Below, piece by piece: positions 7,409 to 14,981 of a stretch of 36,019 bases of DNA (position 1 is the stretch's first letter; the number at the start of each line of letters is the position of its first letter). The stretch spans positions 1 through 36,019 of the forward strand of contig JALWTZ010000424.1 in NCBI GenBank assembly GCA_026993285.1, written 5' to 3'. This DNA is from Lysobacterales bacterium. Lineage in GTDB: Bacteria > Pseudomonadota > Gammaproteobacteria > Xanthomonadales > S139-57. The position numbers and the translations under genes were made by a program. Under the pieces are notes generated by a model, which ran no database searches, was not told the DNA's origin, and saw nothing but the letters and a program-made list of their open reading frames with translations.

Positions 7409-8953
7409 TCAGGGTGACTCGAAACTGTCGCTGAAGGTCAGACAGTTGTTGGCTGATTGCGGGTCCAGCGGGTCGGAGCCACAAAGGCGTTCCACGAAAT
7501 CATTGAGGCCATCCCCGTCGGTATCCGCCAGGTTGGGGTCAGTCTCGCTGCCGTTGACCGCGCCGTTACCATCGGCATCTTCACTGCCATCGGTGAGTTT
7601 GTCACCATCGGTGTCGGGTTCGAGTGGGTCGGTGGTGGTGTTGGGGTTACTGTCCGGTACCCAACTGTTGGCAGTGCCGGCAATGATGCCCTGGGCAGCA
7701 ATACCTGTTGTCAGGCCCAGTTCCAGGCCATCGTTCAGTTGGTCGTTGTCGCTGTCCGCACGGGTGGGTTCCGTGCCCTGTTGCAGTTCTTCTCCATCGG
7801 AAAGACCGTCATCGTCCGTGTCGGCATCCATCGGGTTGGTACCTTCGGTGTTTACTTCCGCGCCATCGGTAATACTGTCACCGTCACTGTCGGCATTGGC
7901 CGGGTCGGTTTCGCCGGCTTCCTGGGAGCCGTTTAGATTGCTGTCTTCCGCACCATCCAGCAGGGTATCGCCGTCGGTATCGATGCTGTCGGGGTCAGTG
8001 GTACTGGCCGGGTCGGCATCGGGGGTGAAGTTACTGGTGCCGGAGAAGGATACACCCGTGCCGTCCGAGGTGCCGCCGGGCACGCCGCTGGTGAGGCCGG
8101 TTTCCAGTCCGTCGAGCAGTTGGTCTCCATCACGGTCGGGATCCAGAGCGTCTGGCAGGCCGTCGCCATCGGTGTCATTGGTGGTACTTTCATTGCCATC
8201 AGCAATGCCATCATCGTCGCTGTCGGCATCGGCAGGATCGGTTTCCCCACTGTCTTGCGCGCCGTTGTTGTTGCTGTCTTCCGCGCCATCCTGTATGCCA
8301 TCGTTGTCGGTATCCGGGTCGCTGGGGTCGGTTTTACTGGCCGGGTCGGCATCGGGGGTGAAGTTACTGGTGCCGGAGAAGGATACACCCGTGCCGTCCG
8401 AGGTGCCGCCGGGCACGCCGCTGGTCAGGCCGGTTTCCAGTCCGTCGAGCAGGCCATCGCCATCACGGTCAGCGTCCACAGCGTCCGGCAGGCCGTCAGC
8501 ATCGGTGTCATTGGTAGTGCTTTCATTGCCGTCAGCTATGCCGTCATCGTCGCTGTCGGCATCAATGGGGCTGGTTTCTCCAAAATCGAGACTGCAGTTG
8601 CCGCCCACTTCGATATTGTCGTTGAGGCCATCGTTGTCAGTGTCGGCATCGCAGACATCGGAGTTCATCAGGCTTTCCTGCGCGTTACTGCAGCTGTCCC
8701 CGTCTTCGTCGTCGTTGATGCTGGCTCCGAAGCCGTCACAGTTCTGGTCAATGCCATCGCCGCAGATTTCCAATGCACCGGGATGGATAGTGGCATCTGA
8801 ATCATCACAATCCATGCCACCGCAGATGGCGTCCAGGTAGCCGTCACCGTCCATATCCTGACAAACGCCCTTGATCAATGGATTGTTTGCCCAGGTGGTT
8901 TGCAGACCCAGCAGGAAAACAGCCAGCAGGCCGAATTTGGTGGTAGTGCGCAT
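7409..8953 (-). CDS. Secreted calcium-binding protein with thrombospondin type 3 repeats and MopE-like motif
   Basis: This 514-residue protein is exported (signal peptide 1-22, ending TWA). The start at 8953 is chosen for the signal peptide and an upstream AAAAGGA; the open frame runs on to 9817 but overlaps the DUF1853 gene and reads as non-protein. Residues about 28-70 match the MopE-type metal-binding motif (DMDGDGY, DCDDSD, GDGIDQNCDG). The rest is a run of Asp-rich calcium loops of the thrombospondin type 3 kind (DTDNDGI, DSDDDGI, DTDGDGL) with Glu/Asn-rich links. Two 111-residue blocks are almost duplicated. The C-terminus, CLTFSDSFESP, resembles the FADSFE endings of the small proteins on either side. 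It is probably a rigid Ca-bound extracellular rod or stalk; that role comes from the family and the partner is unknown. Confidence 0.85.
   Translation of the reverse strand: MRTTTKFGLLAVFLLGLQTTWANNPLIKGVCQDMDGDGYLDAICGGMDCDDSDATIHPGALEICGDGIDQNCDGFGASINDDEDGDSCSNAQESLMNSDVCDADTDNDGLNDNIEVGGNCSLDFGETSPIDADSDDDGIADGNESTTNDTDADGLPDAVDADRDGDGLLDGLETGLTSGVPGGTSDGTGVSFSGTSNFTPDADPASKTDPSDPDTDNDGIQDGAEDSNNNGAQDSGETDPADADSDDDGIADGNESTTNDTDGDGLPDALDPDRDGDQLLDGLETGLTSGVPGGTSDGTGVSFSGTSNFTPDADPASTTDPDSIDTDGDTLLDGAEDSNLNGSQEAGETDPANADSDGDSITDGAEVNTEGTNPMDADTDDDGLSDGEELQQGTEPTRADSDNDQLNDGLELGLTTGIAAQGIIAGTANSWVPDSNPNTTTDPLEPDTDGDKLTDGSEDADGNGAVNGSETDPNLADTDGDGLNDFVERLCGSDPLDPQSANNCLTFSDSFESP
8002..8452 (-). 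repeat. Duplicated 118-base blocks inside the thrombospondin-type gene
   Basis: Bases 8002-8119 and 8335-8452 are nearly identical (I see one difference, GTGAGG against GTCAGG), offset by exactly 333 bases or 111 codons. They encode the LLDGLETGLTSGVPGG to DADPAS segment. The near identity, including silent positions, indicates a recent duplication or ongoing conversion. Confidence 0.85.
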
Positions 8954-9036
8954 AGTTTTTTTTGTCCTTTTGTCGTCAGCAAGCGAATTGCGCAGTGTAG
9001 AACTGATCGAAAAAACCTGCAAATTATTCTTCAAAC

Positions 9037-9903
9037 TCATCCGTCTGCAGGTAGCAGGTAAGCCCATTGCGGGGCTCCATCTCCTGGTTGTCGATACAGG
9101 GGTTGAGGCTGGTCGGGCCCGGTTTCTACAAGGGCTTCTGGAAATGCCTGCGGGCTGAGCAAGTCCATTTTGTTGCAGGCCTGCCAGCCTGGGGGCGCGG
9201 GTTGCCGAAACCAGGTACCCTGCGGGTGGTTCGGGTGCAGAGGCAGCTGTTCCTGGCCTTCCAGCGGTTGTTGACTGTAGAACAGCCGCCCCCAGACAAA
9301 ACCCAGGCGGTGAATTTCTCCCGTGTGCCCCTGTTCGGTCAGCCATTTTTGTATTTGTGGATGCCGGCTCAGTTCGAGCTGGTGAAGCCGCATGTGCCGC
9401 AGTTTCTTTTCCAGTGTGTCTTTCTTGCCCGGCCCCAGCCACTGCCAGCCACCTTCCGGCAGTGGTGTCTGCAGGTAGAACTTGCAGGCCACTTCCCAGT
9501 GCCAGAGCTTGCCGTCGCGCAGGTCCTGCAGAAGGAAATCCAGCGCGCCCAGGGTGCGGCCCTGTTCGCGCACGGGCAGGTTTTCGGCCAGTATTTGCAG
9601 GTGTGGCTGTTGATGCAGCCAGAAAGCCAGCACATGTTCGAAGATTCGTCCCAGGCGCCAGTCGTTCAGCGTGGCCATCCAGTGCTGCAGGGGTTCGGGC
9701 TGTGATTGCAGGGCCCGCAGGCGCCTTGCCTTGTCGGGCCAGAAACCATCCAGACTTTCCGGCCAGTGCTGGCCGGGCTGCCGCGGGCAGACCAGTGGCG
9801 GGCTTGCAAGCAACCATTCCAGTGCGTGCCAGTAGAAGGAGATTGGGTAAAGCTTGATCCGGGCCATGGAAATTTCTGATTCAAGAGGTATATTCGAAAA
9901 CAT
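9037..9903 (-). CDS. DUF1853 family protein
   Basis: This protein has 288 residues from the ATG at 9903, or 276 from the ATG at 9867. I favour 9903 because TTTAGGG lies just before it, but 9867 is also possible. It matches DUF1853 as I know it: WHALEWLLASPPL near the start, RLGRIFEHVLAFWL, VREQGRTLGALDFLL, and HWEVACKFYL. The Asp of LDFLL followed by the Glu and Lys of WEVACK is reminiscent of PD-(D/E)XK nuclease-like folds, but that is an inference. No signal peptide, so cytoplasmic. It is common in gammaproteobacteria and its function is unknown. Only 20 bases separate its start from the divergent ppk2 start, so the promoters must lie partly inside coding sequence. Confidence 0.85.
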   Translation of the reverse strand: MFSNIPLESEISMARIKLYPISFYWHALEWLLASPPLVCPRQPGQHWPESLDGFWPDKARRLRALQSQPEPLQHWMATLNDWRLGRIFEHVLAFWLHQQPHLQILAENLPVREQGRTLGALDFLLQDLRDGKLWHWEVACKFYLQTPLPEGGWQWLGPGKKDTLEKKLRHMRLHQLELSRHPQIQKWLTEQGHTGEIHRLGFVWGRLFYSQQPLEGQEQLPLHPNHPQGTWFRQPAPPGWQACNKMDLLSPQAFPEALVETGPDQPQPLYRQPGDGAPQWAYLLPADG

Positions 9904-9923
9904 GACCCTAAAGGAAAAACACC

Positions 9924-10784
9924 ATGTTCGAAAGTGATAGCACCCACCATGCAGAGGCAGAAAAGCTGCTGAAGAAGATCTCACCGGAAAATCCAAGAGT
10001 GCTGCCGTCCTTTGAACGTGGTGTCTACCCGTACCCCGGCAAGATGAAACGTAAGGAGTACGAGCGCAAGAAGCGGGATTTGCAAACCGAGCTGCTCAAG
10101 TTGCAGGCCTGGTTGAAACGCGAAGGTGAACGGGTCGTCATTGCCTTCGAAGGCCGGGACGCCGCTGGAAAGGGTGGCACCATCAAGCGGGTCACCGAAC
10201 ACCTTAACCCACGGATTACCCGGGTCGTGGCGCTGGAAAAACCCACGGAAGTGGAGCGGGGGCAATGGTATTTTCAGCGTTATATTCGCCAGTTGCCCAC
10301 AGCGGGTGAAATGGTGCTGTTTGACCGTTCCTGGTACAACCGCGCCGGGGTGGAACGGGTGATGGGTTTTTGCACCAATGATGAATACCACGAGTTTCTG
10401 CGGGCCACACCGGAACTGGAACGCATGTGGGTCCGTAGCGGCATTCACCTGATCAAGCTCTGGTTTTCCGTCAGCCGGGAAGAACAGCTGCGCCGTTTCA
10501 AGGCCCGGCAGACCGACCCGCTGAAATCCTGGAAACTCAGCCCCATCGATGTGCAATCCCTCAATCGCTGGGATCAGTACACCGAGGCCAAGGACGCCAT
10601 GTTCTTCTACACCGATACCGCCGATGCCCCCTGGACGGTGGTGAAATCCGACTGCAAGAAACGCGCGCGCATCAACACCATGCGCTACCTGCTCAGCCTG
10701 TTCGATTACCCGGACAAGAACCCGGAAGTGGCCGGAGCGCCGGATGCGCTGATCGTGGGATCGCCGAAGGAAATGTATCCCTGA
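9924..10784 (+). CDS. ppk2: Polyphosphate kinase 2
   Basis: This 286-residue cytoplasmic enzyme moves phosphate between polyphosphate and nucleoside diphosphates, linking polyphosphate stores to GTP/ATP. Visible motifs are Walker A EGRDAAGKGG (76-85), the Walker B/lid region VLFDRSWYNRAG (131-142), and the family segment LSPIDVQSLNRWDQY. One domain and the length fit the single-domain (class I) PPK2 group. AAGGA lies just upstream of the ATG at 9924. It is divergent from the DUF1853 gene. Nucleotide preference (GDP or ADP) cannot be told from sequence with certainty. Confidence 0.93.
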   Translation: MFESDSTHHAEAEKLLKKISPENPRVLPSFERGVYPYPGKMKRKEYERKKRDLQTELLKLQAWLKREGERVVIAFEGRDAAGKGGTIKRVTEHLNPRITRVVALEKPTEVERGQWYFQRYIRQLPTAGEMVLFDRSWYNRAGVERVMGFCTNDEYHEFLRATPELERMWVRSGIHLIKLWFSVSREEQLRRFKARQTDPLKSWKLSPIDVQSLNRWDQYTEAKDAMFFYTDTADAPWTVVKSDCKKRARINTMRYLLSLFDYPDKNPEVAGAPDALIVGSPKEMYP

Positions 10785-10933
10785 TCCAGACATTTTGGAC
10801 AACACCCACAACGGGATTGGCTCCCTGATCCCAGGTCGATCTTCCCGGTGTATGCATTTTGTGCGTCAGTACGCAACTTCCAGTGATCAGCCGCTTCCTT
10901 TCTTGCTTTGAAAGTTGCAAAATCGTATGGTGA

Positions 10934-10961
10934 TTGAATCAGCTTGACCACGAGGTATAGC
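10934..10961 (+). promoter_or_regulatory. Candidate sigma-70 promoter for the large gene at 11046
   Basis: TTGAAT (10934-10939) and TATAGC (10956-10961) are separated by 16 bases, about 85 bases before the ATG. A leader hairpin starts immediately after. The rest of the 261-base gap 10785-11045 holds only a doubtful reverse reading frame and no clear terminator for ppk2. Confidence 0.35.
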
Positions 10962-10962
10962 G

Positions 10963-10996
10963 GTATGCCTTCAGTATTTCTGGAAGGCTGCCATAC
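10963..10996 (+). promoter_or_regulatory. Leader hairpin upstream of the large secreted protein gene at 11046
   Basis: GTATGCCTTCAG (10963-10974) pairs with CTGGAAGG (10980-10987) and CATAC (10992-10996), with two bulges. It contains the GGTATG core of the hairpins at 489 and 4711. It sits nearer its gene (49 bases before the start), so it is a looser match to that pattern. Confidence 0.35.
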
Positions 10997-11045
10997 ATAC
11001 AGATATGTGGTGACCGTGGCTGATCTTCATCAGGGAGTTCTCAAA

Positions 11046-13241
11046 ATGAAATATCCGATTGCAATCCTCACTTTGGTACTGGCTTTACTCAGCCCGTTGT
11101 TGCATGCGGCGTCATTCACTTATCAGGGGCAGTTGTCCGATAACAACAGTCTACCAAGCAGCAACTATGATTTTGAATTTCTTTTGTTTGATGCAGTCAC
11201 CGGTGGCAGCCAGATTGGTACAACTCAGACTGCCGGTGATGTACAAGTTATCGACGGTATCTTCAGCGTGGAACTGGATTTCGGAAATAGCTTCGATGGC
11301 AATGACTACTGGCTGGAAGTGCATGTACGCGCAGGGACGAGTACGGGTGGCTATACCCAGTTATTGCCCCGGCAATATCTGAGTTTTGCTCCCAATGCCC
11401 AATATGCCATTGCTGCCAGTGATGGCCCTTTCTGGAATCTGGCAGGCAACAGTGGTGCAGGCAATTTTCTCGGTACCACTGACAGTAGCGCACTGGAACT
11501 GCGTGTGAACAACCAGCGGGTGGGGTTGATCAAGCATGCTAGTGATTTTTTCTCGGGATCTCATGCACCAAATATTTTACTCGGTTCGAAAAGCAACCAG
11601 ATTCTATCCCCTGCATATGGTGCTACGATCAGCGGAGGGGGCGGGGACTCGACATCGAATACCTGCGGCAACAACGGTACTCAGCCATGTATCAATACCG
11701 TTGCAGGCGTTTTTGCTACGGTTTCTGGTGGTTGGGCTAATTATGCTGCTGGGGATTATGCAACCGTCGGTGGTGGATCTGTAAACACAGCCAGTGGAAT
11801 ATTTACCATGATTGGAGGTGGGTCCAGTAACACGGCCAGTGGGACTTATGCCACTGTCGGTGGAGGGAAGCTGAATACGGCCAGCGCGGCCTATGCCACT
11901 GTCGGTGGCGGGAAGCTGAATACGGCCAGCGCGGCCTATGCCACTATCGGTGGCGGGAAGGACAACGCTGCAAGTATATCTTCGGCAACAGTTGGTGGGG
12001 GACAAAGTAACACTGCCAGCGATGTGTATGCCACGGTTCCGGGTGGCTATAGCAATCAGGCTGGTGGTTATGCAAGTTTTGCAGCCGGCTTCAAGGCCAT
12101 CGTCCGCGATGCAACGACTGTGGGTGATACCAATGGAGATGAAGGAACCTTTATCTGGGCCGATTCAACCAATACCAATTTTACATCCACCGGCCCCAAC
12201 CAGTTTCTGGTGCGGGCCTCCGGCGGTGTGATATTTACCGATAACAGCACGCAGAATAATCCCAACAATTCACAGGTACTGATTGACAGCGCTTCGATGA
12301 CCTATCCGCTGCGCGTAAGAGTGAATGGCACAACCGCGTTGGCAGTGAACAATCAGCGTAAGGTAGGAGTAGGCACAATCTCTCCGGAAAATGCTTTTCA
12401 TGTACAAGCCAACACCACCGGTGGGAGCGTGGGCACCCATGTTGCACAGATTGAAAACACCAACACAGGCACGGATGCGGACGGGTTGGCCATTGTGCTG
12501 GGCACGACGAGCAACCCTGGTACCACGGACAATTATATTTCTTTCTACAAGTCAGGTGGAGGTACTGCACTGATCGGCCAGATCGAAGGCAACGGTTCGG
12601 GTGGAGTCAGTTATAACACCACCGGCGCCGACTTTGCCGAATACCTTCCCACCGAAGAAACCAATCTGCAAGCCGGTGAAGTGGTGGGTTTGCACCAGGG
12701 CTGCCTGAGCCGTGACACCCAACATGCCGAACGAGTGCTGGTCATCTCTGGCACGGCGGCCTTTGTGGGCGCGGCACCACCGGAAGACAAAACCCGCGGG
12801 TATGCCCTGGCGGCGTTTATGGGCCAGGTGCCGGTGAAGGTGCGTGGTGCGGCCCGCCCCGGTGACTGGCTGGTGGCCTCTGGGAACAATGATGGCTTTG
12901 CCGAGGCCCGATCACTGGCAGAACTGCAACCGCAAGAAACTGCCCACCTGATTGGCCGGGCGCTGGAAGCCGGCGAAAACGGCCAGGTCAAGGCGCTGGT
13001 TGGCCTGTCGCCACAGGCGCTGCTGGCCGCGCAGCAAGAGGAAAACCAATCGTTGAAGGCCAGGCTGGTTCAGCTGGAAAATACGCAGCAGACCTTGCTG
13101 GCCGACCGGGAAGTCCAACAGCAACAACTGGCCCGGTTGCAACAAGCCTTGCAAACCCTGCAGGCCAAGCAGCAGCAACTACTTAGTCTTATGCAGGCAA
13201 GCCCCACAGAGGAAGAAATGGCGGAGGCTGCTGCAGAATGA
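11046..13241 (+). CDS. Large secreted protein with YadA-head-like repeats, DFAEYL module and coiled-coil tail (long form)
   Basis: This 731-residue exported protein starts at 11046 behind AGGGAG (11032-11037), with a signal peptide of about 21 residues ending LHA. Parts in order: FTYQGQL (24), FWNLAG (129), Cys pair CGNNGTQPC (about 206-214), an unusually regular run of head-like repeats with the core NTASA.YATVGGGK (219-342), FIWAD (367), VLIDSA..VGVGT block, GADFAEYL module (about 527-655) and Gln-rich coiled coil (659-731). It has the cleanest repeats of the family, including one recent 45-base duplication. No YadA anchor is present. Its stop overlaps the small partner's start (ATGA). It is separated from the other copies by three unrelated genes. 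Confidence 0.8.
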   Translation: MKYPIAILTLVLALLSPLLHAASFTYQGQLSDNNSLPSSNYDFEFLLFDAVTGGSQIGTTQTAGDVQVIDGIFSVELDFGNSFDGNDYWLEVHVRAGTSTGGYTQLLPRQYLSFAPNAQYAIAASDGPFWNLAGNSGAGNFLGTTDSSALELRVNNQRVGLIKHASDFFSGSHAPNILLGSKSNQILSPAYGATISGGGGDSTSNTCGNNGTQPCINTVAGVFATVSGGWANYAAGDYATVGGGSVNTASGIFTMIGGGSSNTASGTYATVGGGKLNTASAAYATVGGGKLNTASAAYATIGGGKDNAASISSATVGGGQSNTASDVYATVPGGYSNQAGGYASFAAGFKAIVRDATTVGDTNGDEGTFIWADSTNTNFTSTGPNQFLVRASGGVIFTDNSTQNNPNNSQVLIDSASMTYPLRVRVNGTTALAVNNQRKVGVGTISPENAFHVQANTTGGSVGTHVAQIENTNTGTDADGLAIVLGTTSNPGTTDNYISFYKSGGGTALIGQIEGNGSGGVSYNTTGADFAEYLPTEETNLQAGEVVGLHQGCLSRDTQHAERVLVISGTAAFVGAAPPEDKTRGYALAAFMGQVPVKVRGAARPGDWLVASGNNDGFAEARSLAELQPQETAHLIGRALEAGENGQVKALVGLSPQALLAAQQEENQSLKARLVQLENTQQTLLADREVQQQQLARLQQALQTLQAKQQQLLSLMQASPTEEEMAEAAAE
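11871..11960 (+). repeat. 45-base tandem duplication in head repeats
   Basis: Bases 11871-11915 and 11916-11960 are identical except for one base (GTCGG/ATCGG). Each encodes one 15-residue head unit (LNTASAAYATVGGGK type). Silent positions are shared, so the duplication is recent. It shows that fibre length can change by whole units without loss of frame. Confidence 0.85.
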
Positions 13242-13498
13242 AAAAACTTTTGATGCTTTGGCTACTGGCCAGTGTCACGGCGCTGGCCCAGTCCAGCGGG
13301 GGACAGTACACCTTGGACAAGCACACCATCGACAGCGGTGGCGGGACTTCCACCGGCGGCAACTACAGCCTGCAAGGCAGCATCGGACAGCCCGATGCGG
13401 GCCGGCTGGAAGGGGGCAGTTATGTCATCGAAGGCGGCTTCTGGGCCAGCGCCAGCGGCCAGATTGCCGATTTGTTGTTTGCCGACAGCTTTGAATAG
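13238..13498 (+). CDS. Small secreted Gly-rich protein with C-terminal FADSFE motif
   Basis: This 86-residue protein has a signal peptide (1-17, ending ALAQ), the units GGQYTLDKHTIDSGGG, TGGNYSLQGSIGQPDAG and GGSYVIEGGFWAS, and an ending ADLLFADSFE. It overlaps the stop of the large gene at 11046 by ATGA. Its N-terminus (MKKLLMLWLLAS) is closest to that of the copy at 29-289 (MKMLLMLWILAS). Function unknown; it belongs to the same coupled-pair pattern. Confidence 0.8.
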   Translation: MKKLLMLWLLASVTALAQSSGGQYTLDKHTIDSGGGTSTGGNYSLQGSIGQPDAGRLEGGSYVIEGGFWASASGQIADLLFADSFE

Positions 13499-13525
13499 CT
13501 TTTGCCATCTCATGGAGCGCAGATT

Positions 13526-13560
13526 ACATAAAAGCCGAGGCCGGTGGCCCCGGTTTATGT
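13526..13560. terminator. Hairpin between convergent genes (bidirectional terminator)
   Basis: ACATAAA (13526-13532) and TTTATGT (13554-13560) enclose a GC-rich inner stem built on GGCC/GGCC. It sits between the small secreted gene (ends 13498) and gltD (ends 13575 on the other strand). The A-rich and T-rich flanks would give U-runs in both directions. Confidence 0.6.
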
Positions 13561-13574
13561 AGCTGGCAAGCGCG

Positions 13575-14972
13575 TTATTCCACCCCCAGATAGTCCAGGA
13601 TGCCCTCGGCGGCCCTGCGGCCTTCGTCGATGGCGGTGACGACCAGGTCGGAGCCACGCACCATGTCGCCGCCGGCAAAGACTTTTTCGTGGCTGGTCTG
13701 GAACGGGTGTTCACCGGTGATTTTCACCCTGCCGCTGTCGTCGGTGGCAATGCCGACCGTTTCAAACCAGGGTGCCGGGCTGGGGCGGAAGCCGAAGGCG
13801 ACGATGATGAGGTCGGCCTCGATGATTTCCTCGCTGCCGGGAACCAGTTCCGGCCGGCGGCGGCCGTCGGGGCCGGGCTCTCCCAGGCGGGTATGCACCA
13901 CTTCCAGGCCGGTGGCGGCTTCCTGGCCTTGCACTTTCACCGGCTGGCGGTTGGTGAGGAATTCCACCCCTTCTTCCTGGGCGTTTTGCACTTCACGGCG
14001 TGAGCCGGGCATGTTTTCCAGGTCGCGGCGGTAGACGCACTGCACCGAGGCCGCGCCCAGGCGCACCGAGGTGCGGCAACAGTCCATGGCCGTGTCACCA
14101 CCGCCCAGCACCACCACTTTCCTGCCCTTGAGCACGGCGGGTGGTTCGGCCCCTTCCAGCTGCAGGCGGGTGGCCTCGATGAGGAAGGGCAGGGCTTCGC
14201 GCACGCCTTCCAGATCCTCGCCTTCGAAGCCGCCTTTCACGTAGGTGTAGGTGCCCATGCCGAGGAAGACGGCGTCGTATTCTTCCAGCAGTTGTTCGAA
14301 GGGCAGCTGCTTGCCGATTTCGGTGTTGAGGCGGAATTCCACCCCCATTTCCGTGAAGATTTCCCGCCGGCGGCGCATGATGCGCTTTTCCAGCTTGAAG
14401 GATGGAATGCCGTAGGTGAGCAGGCCGCCGATTTCGTCGTAGCGGTCGAAGACCACGGGCTTGACGCCGTTGCGCACCAGGATGTCGGCACAGGCCATGC
14501 CGGCGGGGCCGGCACCCACGATGGCCACGGTCTTGCCGCTGGGCTTGACCGCGCTGAGGTCAGGCCGCCAGCCCTGTTCGAAGGCGGTGTCGGTGATGTA
14601 GCGTTCCACCGCGCCGATGGTGACCGCGCCAAAGCCGTCGTTCAGGGTACAGGCACCCTCGCAGAGGCGGTCTTGCGGGCAGACCCGGCCACAGACTTCA
14701 GGCAGGGAGTTGGTCTGGTGTGACAGCTCCGCCGCCTGCACGATCTGGCCTTCCCGCGCCAGTTGCAGCCAGTTGGGAATGAAGTTGTGCACCGGGCACT
14801 TCCATTCGCAATAGGGGTTGCCGCAGGCCAGGCAGCGTTCGGCCTGGGTGGCGGCATCGGCCTGTTCGAAGGGGGTGTAGATTTCCCCGCTCTGGTGGAT
14901 GCGCACCTGCGCGGCCAGCTTGGGTGGATCTTCACGCGGGGTTTCGAGAAAACGAAAGACATTCTTGGGCAT
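13575..14972 (-). CDS. gltD: Glutamate synthase (NADPH) small subunit
   Basis: This 465-residue protein is the electron-input subunit of glutamate synthase, passing electrons from NADPH through FAD to the large subunit for making glutamate from glutamine and 2-oxoglutarate. The N-terminal Cys clusters CLACGNPYCEWKC and VCGRVCPQDRLCEGAC bind 4Fe-4S centres. VAIVGAGPAGMACA is the FAD-binding Rossmann motif and VVVLGGGDTAMDC the NADPH one. The C-terminal GGDMVRGSDLVVTAIDEGR segment is typical of the family. It lies nine bases after gltB with a GAGGAA ribosome site in the gltB end, so the two form an operon. Confidence 0.96.
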   Translation of the reverse strand: MPKNVFRFLETPREDPPKLAAQVRIHQSGEIYTPFEQADAATQAERCLACGNPYCEWKCPVHNFIPNWLQLAREGQIVQAAELSHQTNSLPEVCGRVCPQDRLCEGACTLNDGFGAVTIGAVERYITDTAFEQGWRPDLSAVKPSGKTVAIVGAGPAGMACADILVRNGVKPVVFDRYDEIGGLLTYGIPSFKLEKRIMRRRREIFTEMGVEFRLNTEIGKQLPFEQLLEEYDAVFLGMGTYTYVKGGFEGEDLEGVREALPFLIEATRLQLEGAEPPAVLKGRKVVVLGGGDTAMDCCRTSVRLGAASVQCVYRRDLENMPGSRREVQNAQEEGVEFLTNRQPVKVQGQEAATGLEVVHTRLGEPGPDGRRRPELVPGSEEIIEADLIIVAFGFRPSPAPWFETVGIATDDSGRVKITGEHPFQTSHEKVFAGGDMVRGSDLVVTAIDEGRRAAEGILDYLGVE

Positions 14973-14981
14973 GTTGATTCC

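Noticed and set aside
8954..9817. Upstream extension of the thrombospondin-type protein
   Set aside because: The extension overlaps the DUF1853 gene in another frame, reads as Pro/Ala/Arg-rich noise and lies before a clear signal peptide at 8953.
11760..12060. Regular 45-base repeats that could be mistaken for a CRISPR array
   Set aside because: The units are in frame within a protein, vary at codon third positions, have no distinct spacers, and no cas genes are near.
7409..13498. PEP-CTERM, LPXTG or type IX secretion tags as explanation of the FADSFE endings
   Set aside because: There is no membrane helix with basic tail, no LPXTG motif and no C-terminal domain of the type IX kind; the endings are short and acidic.
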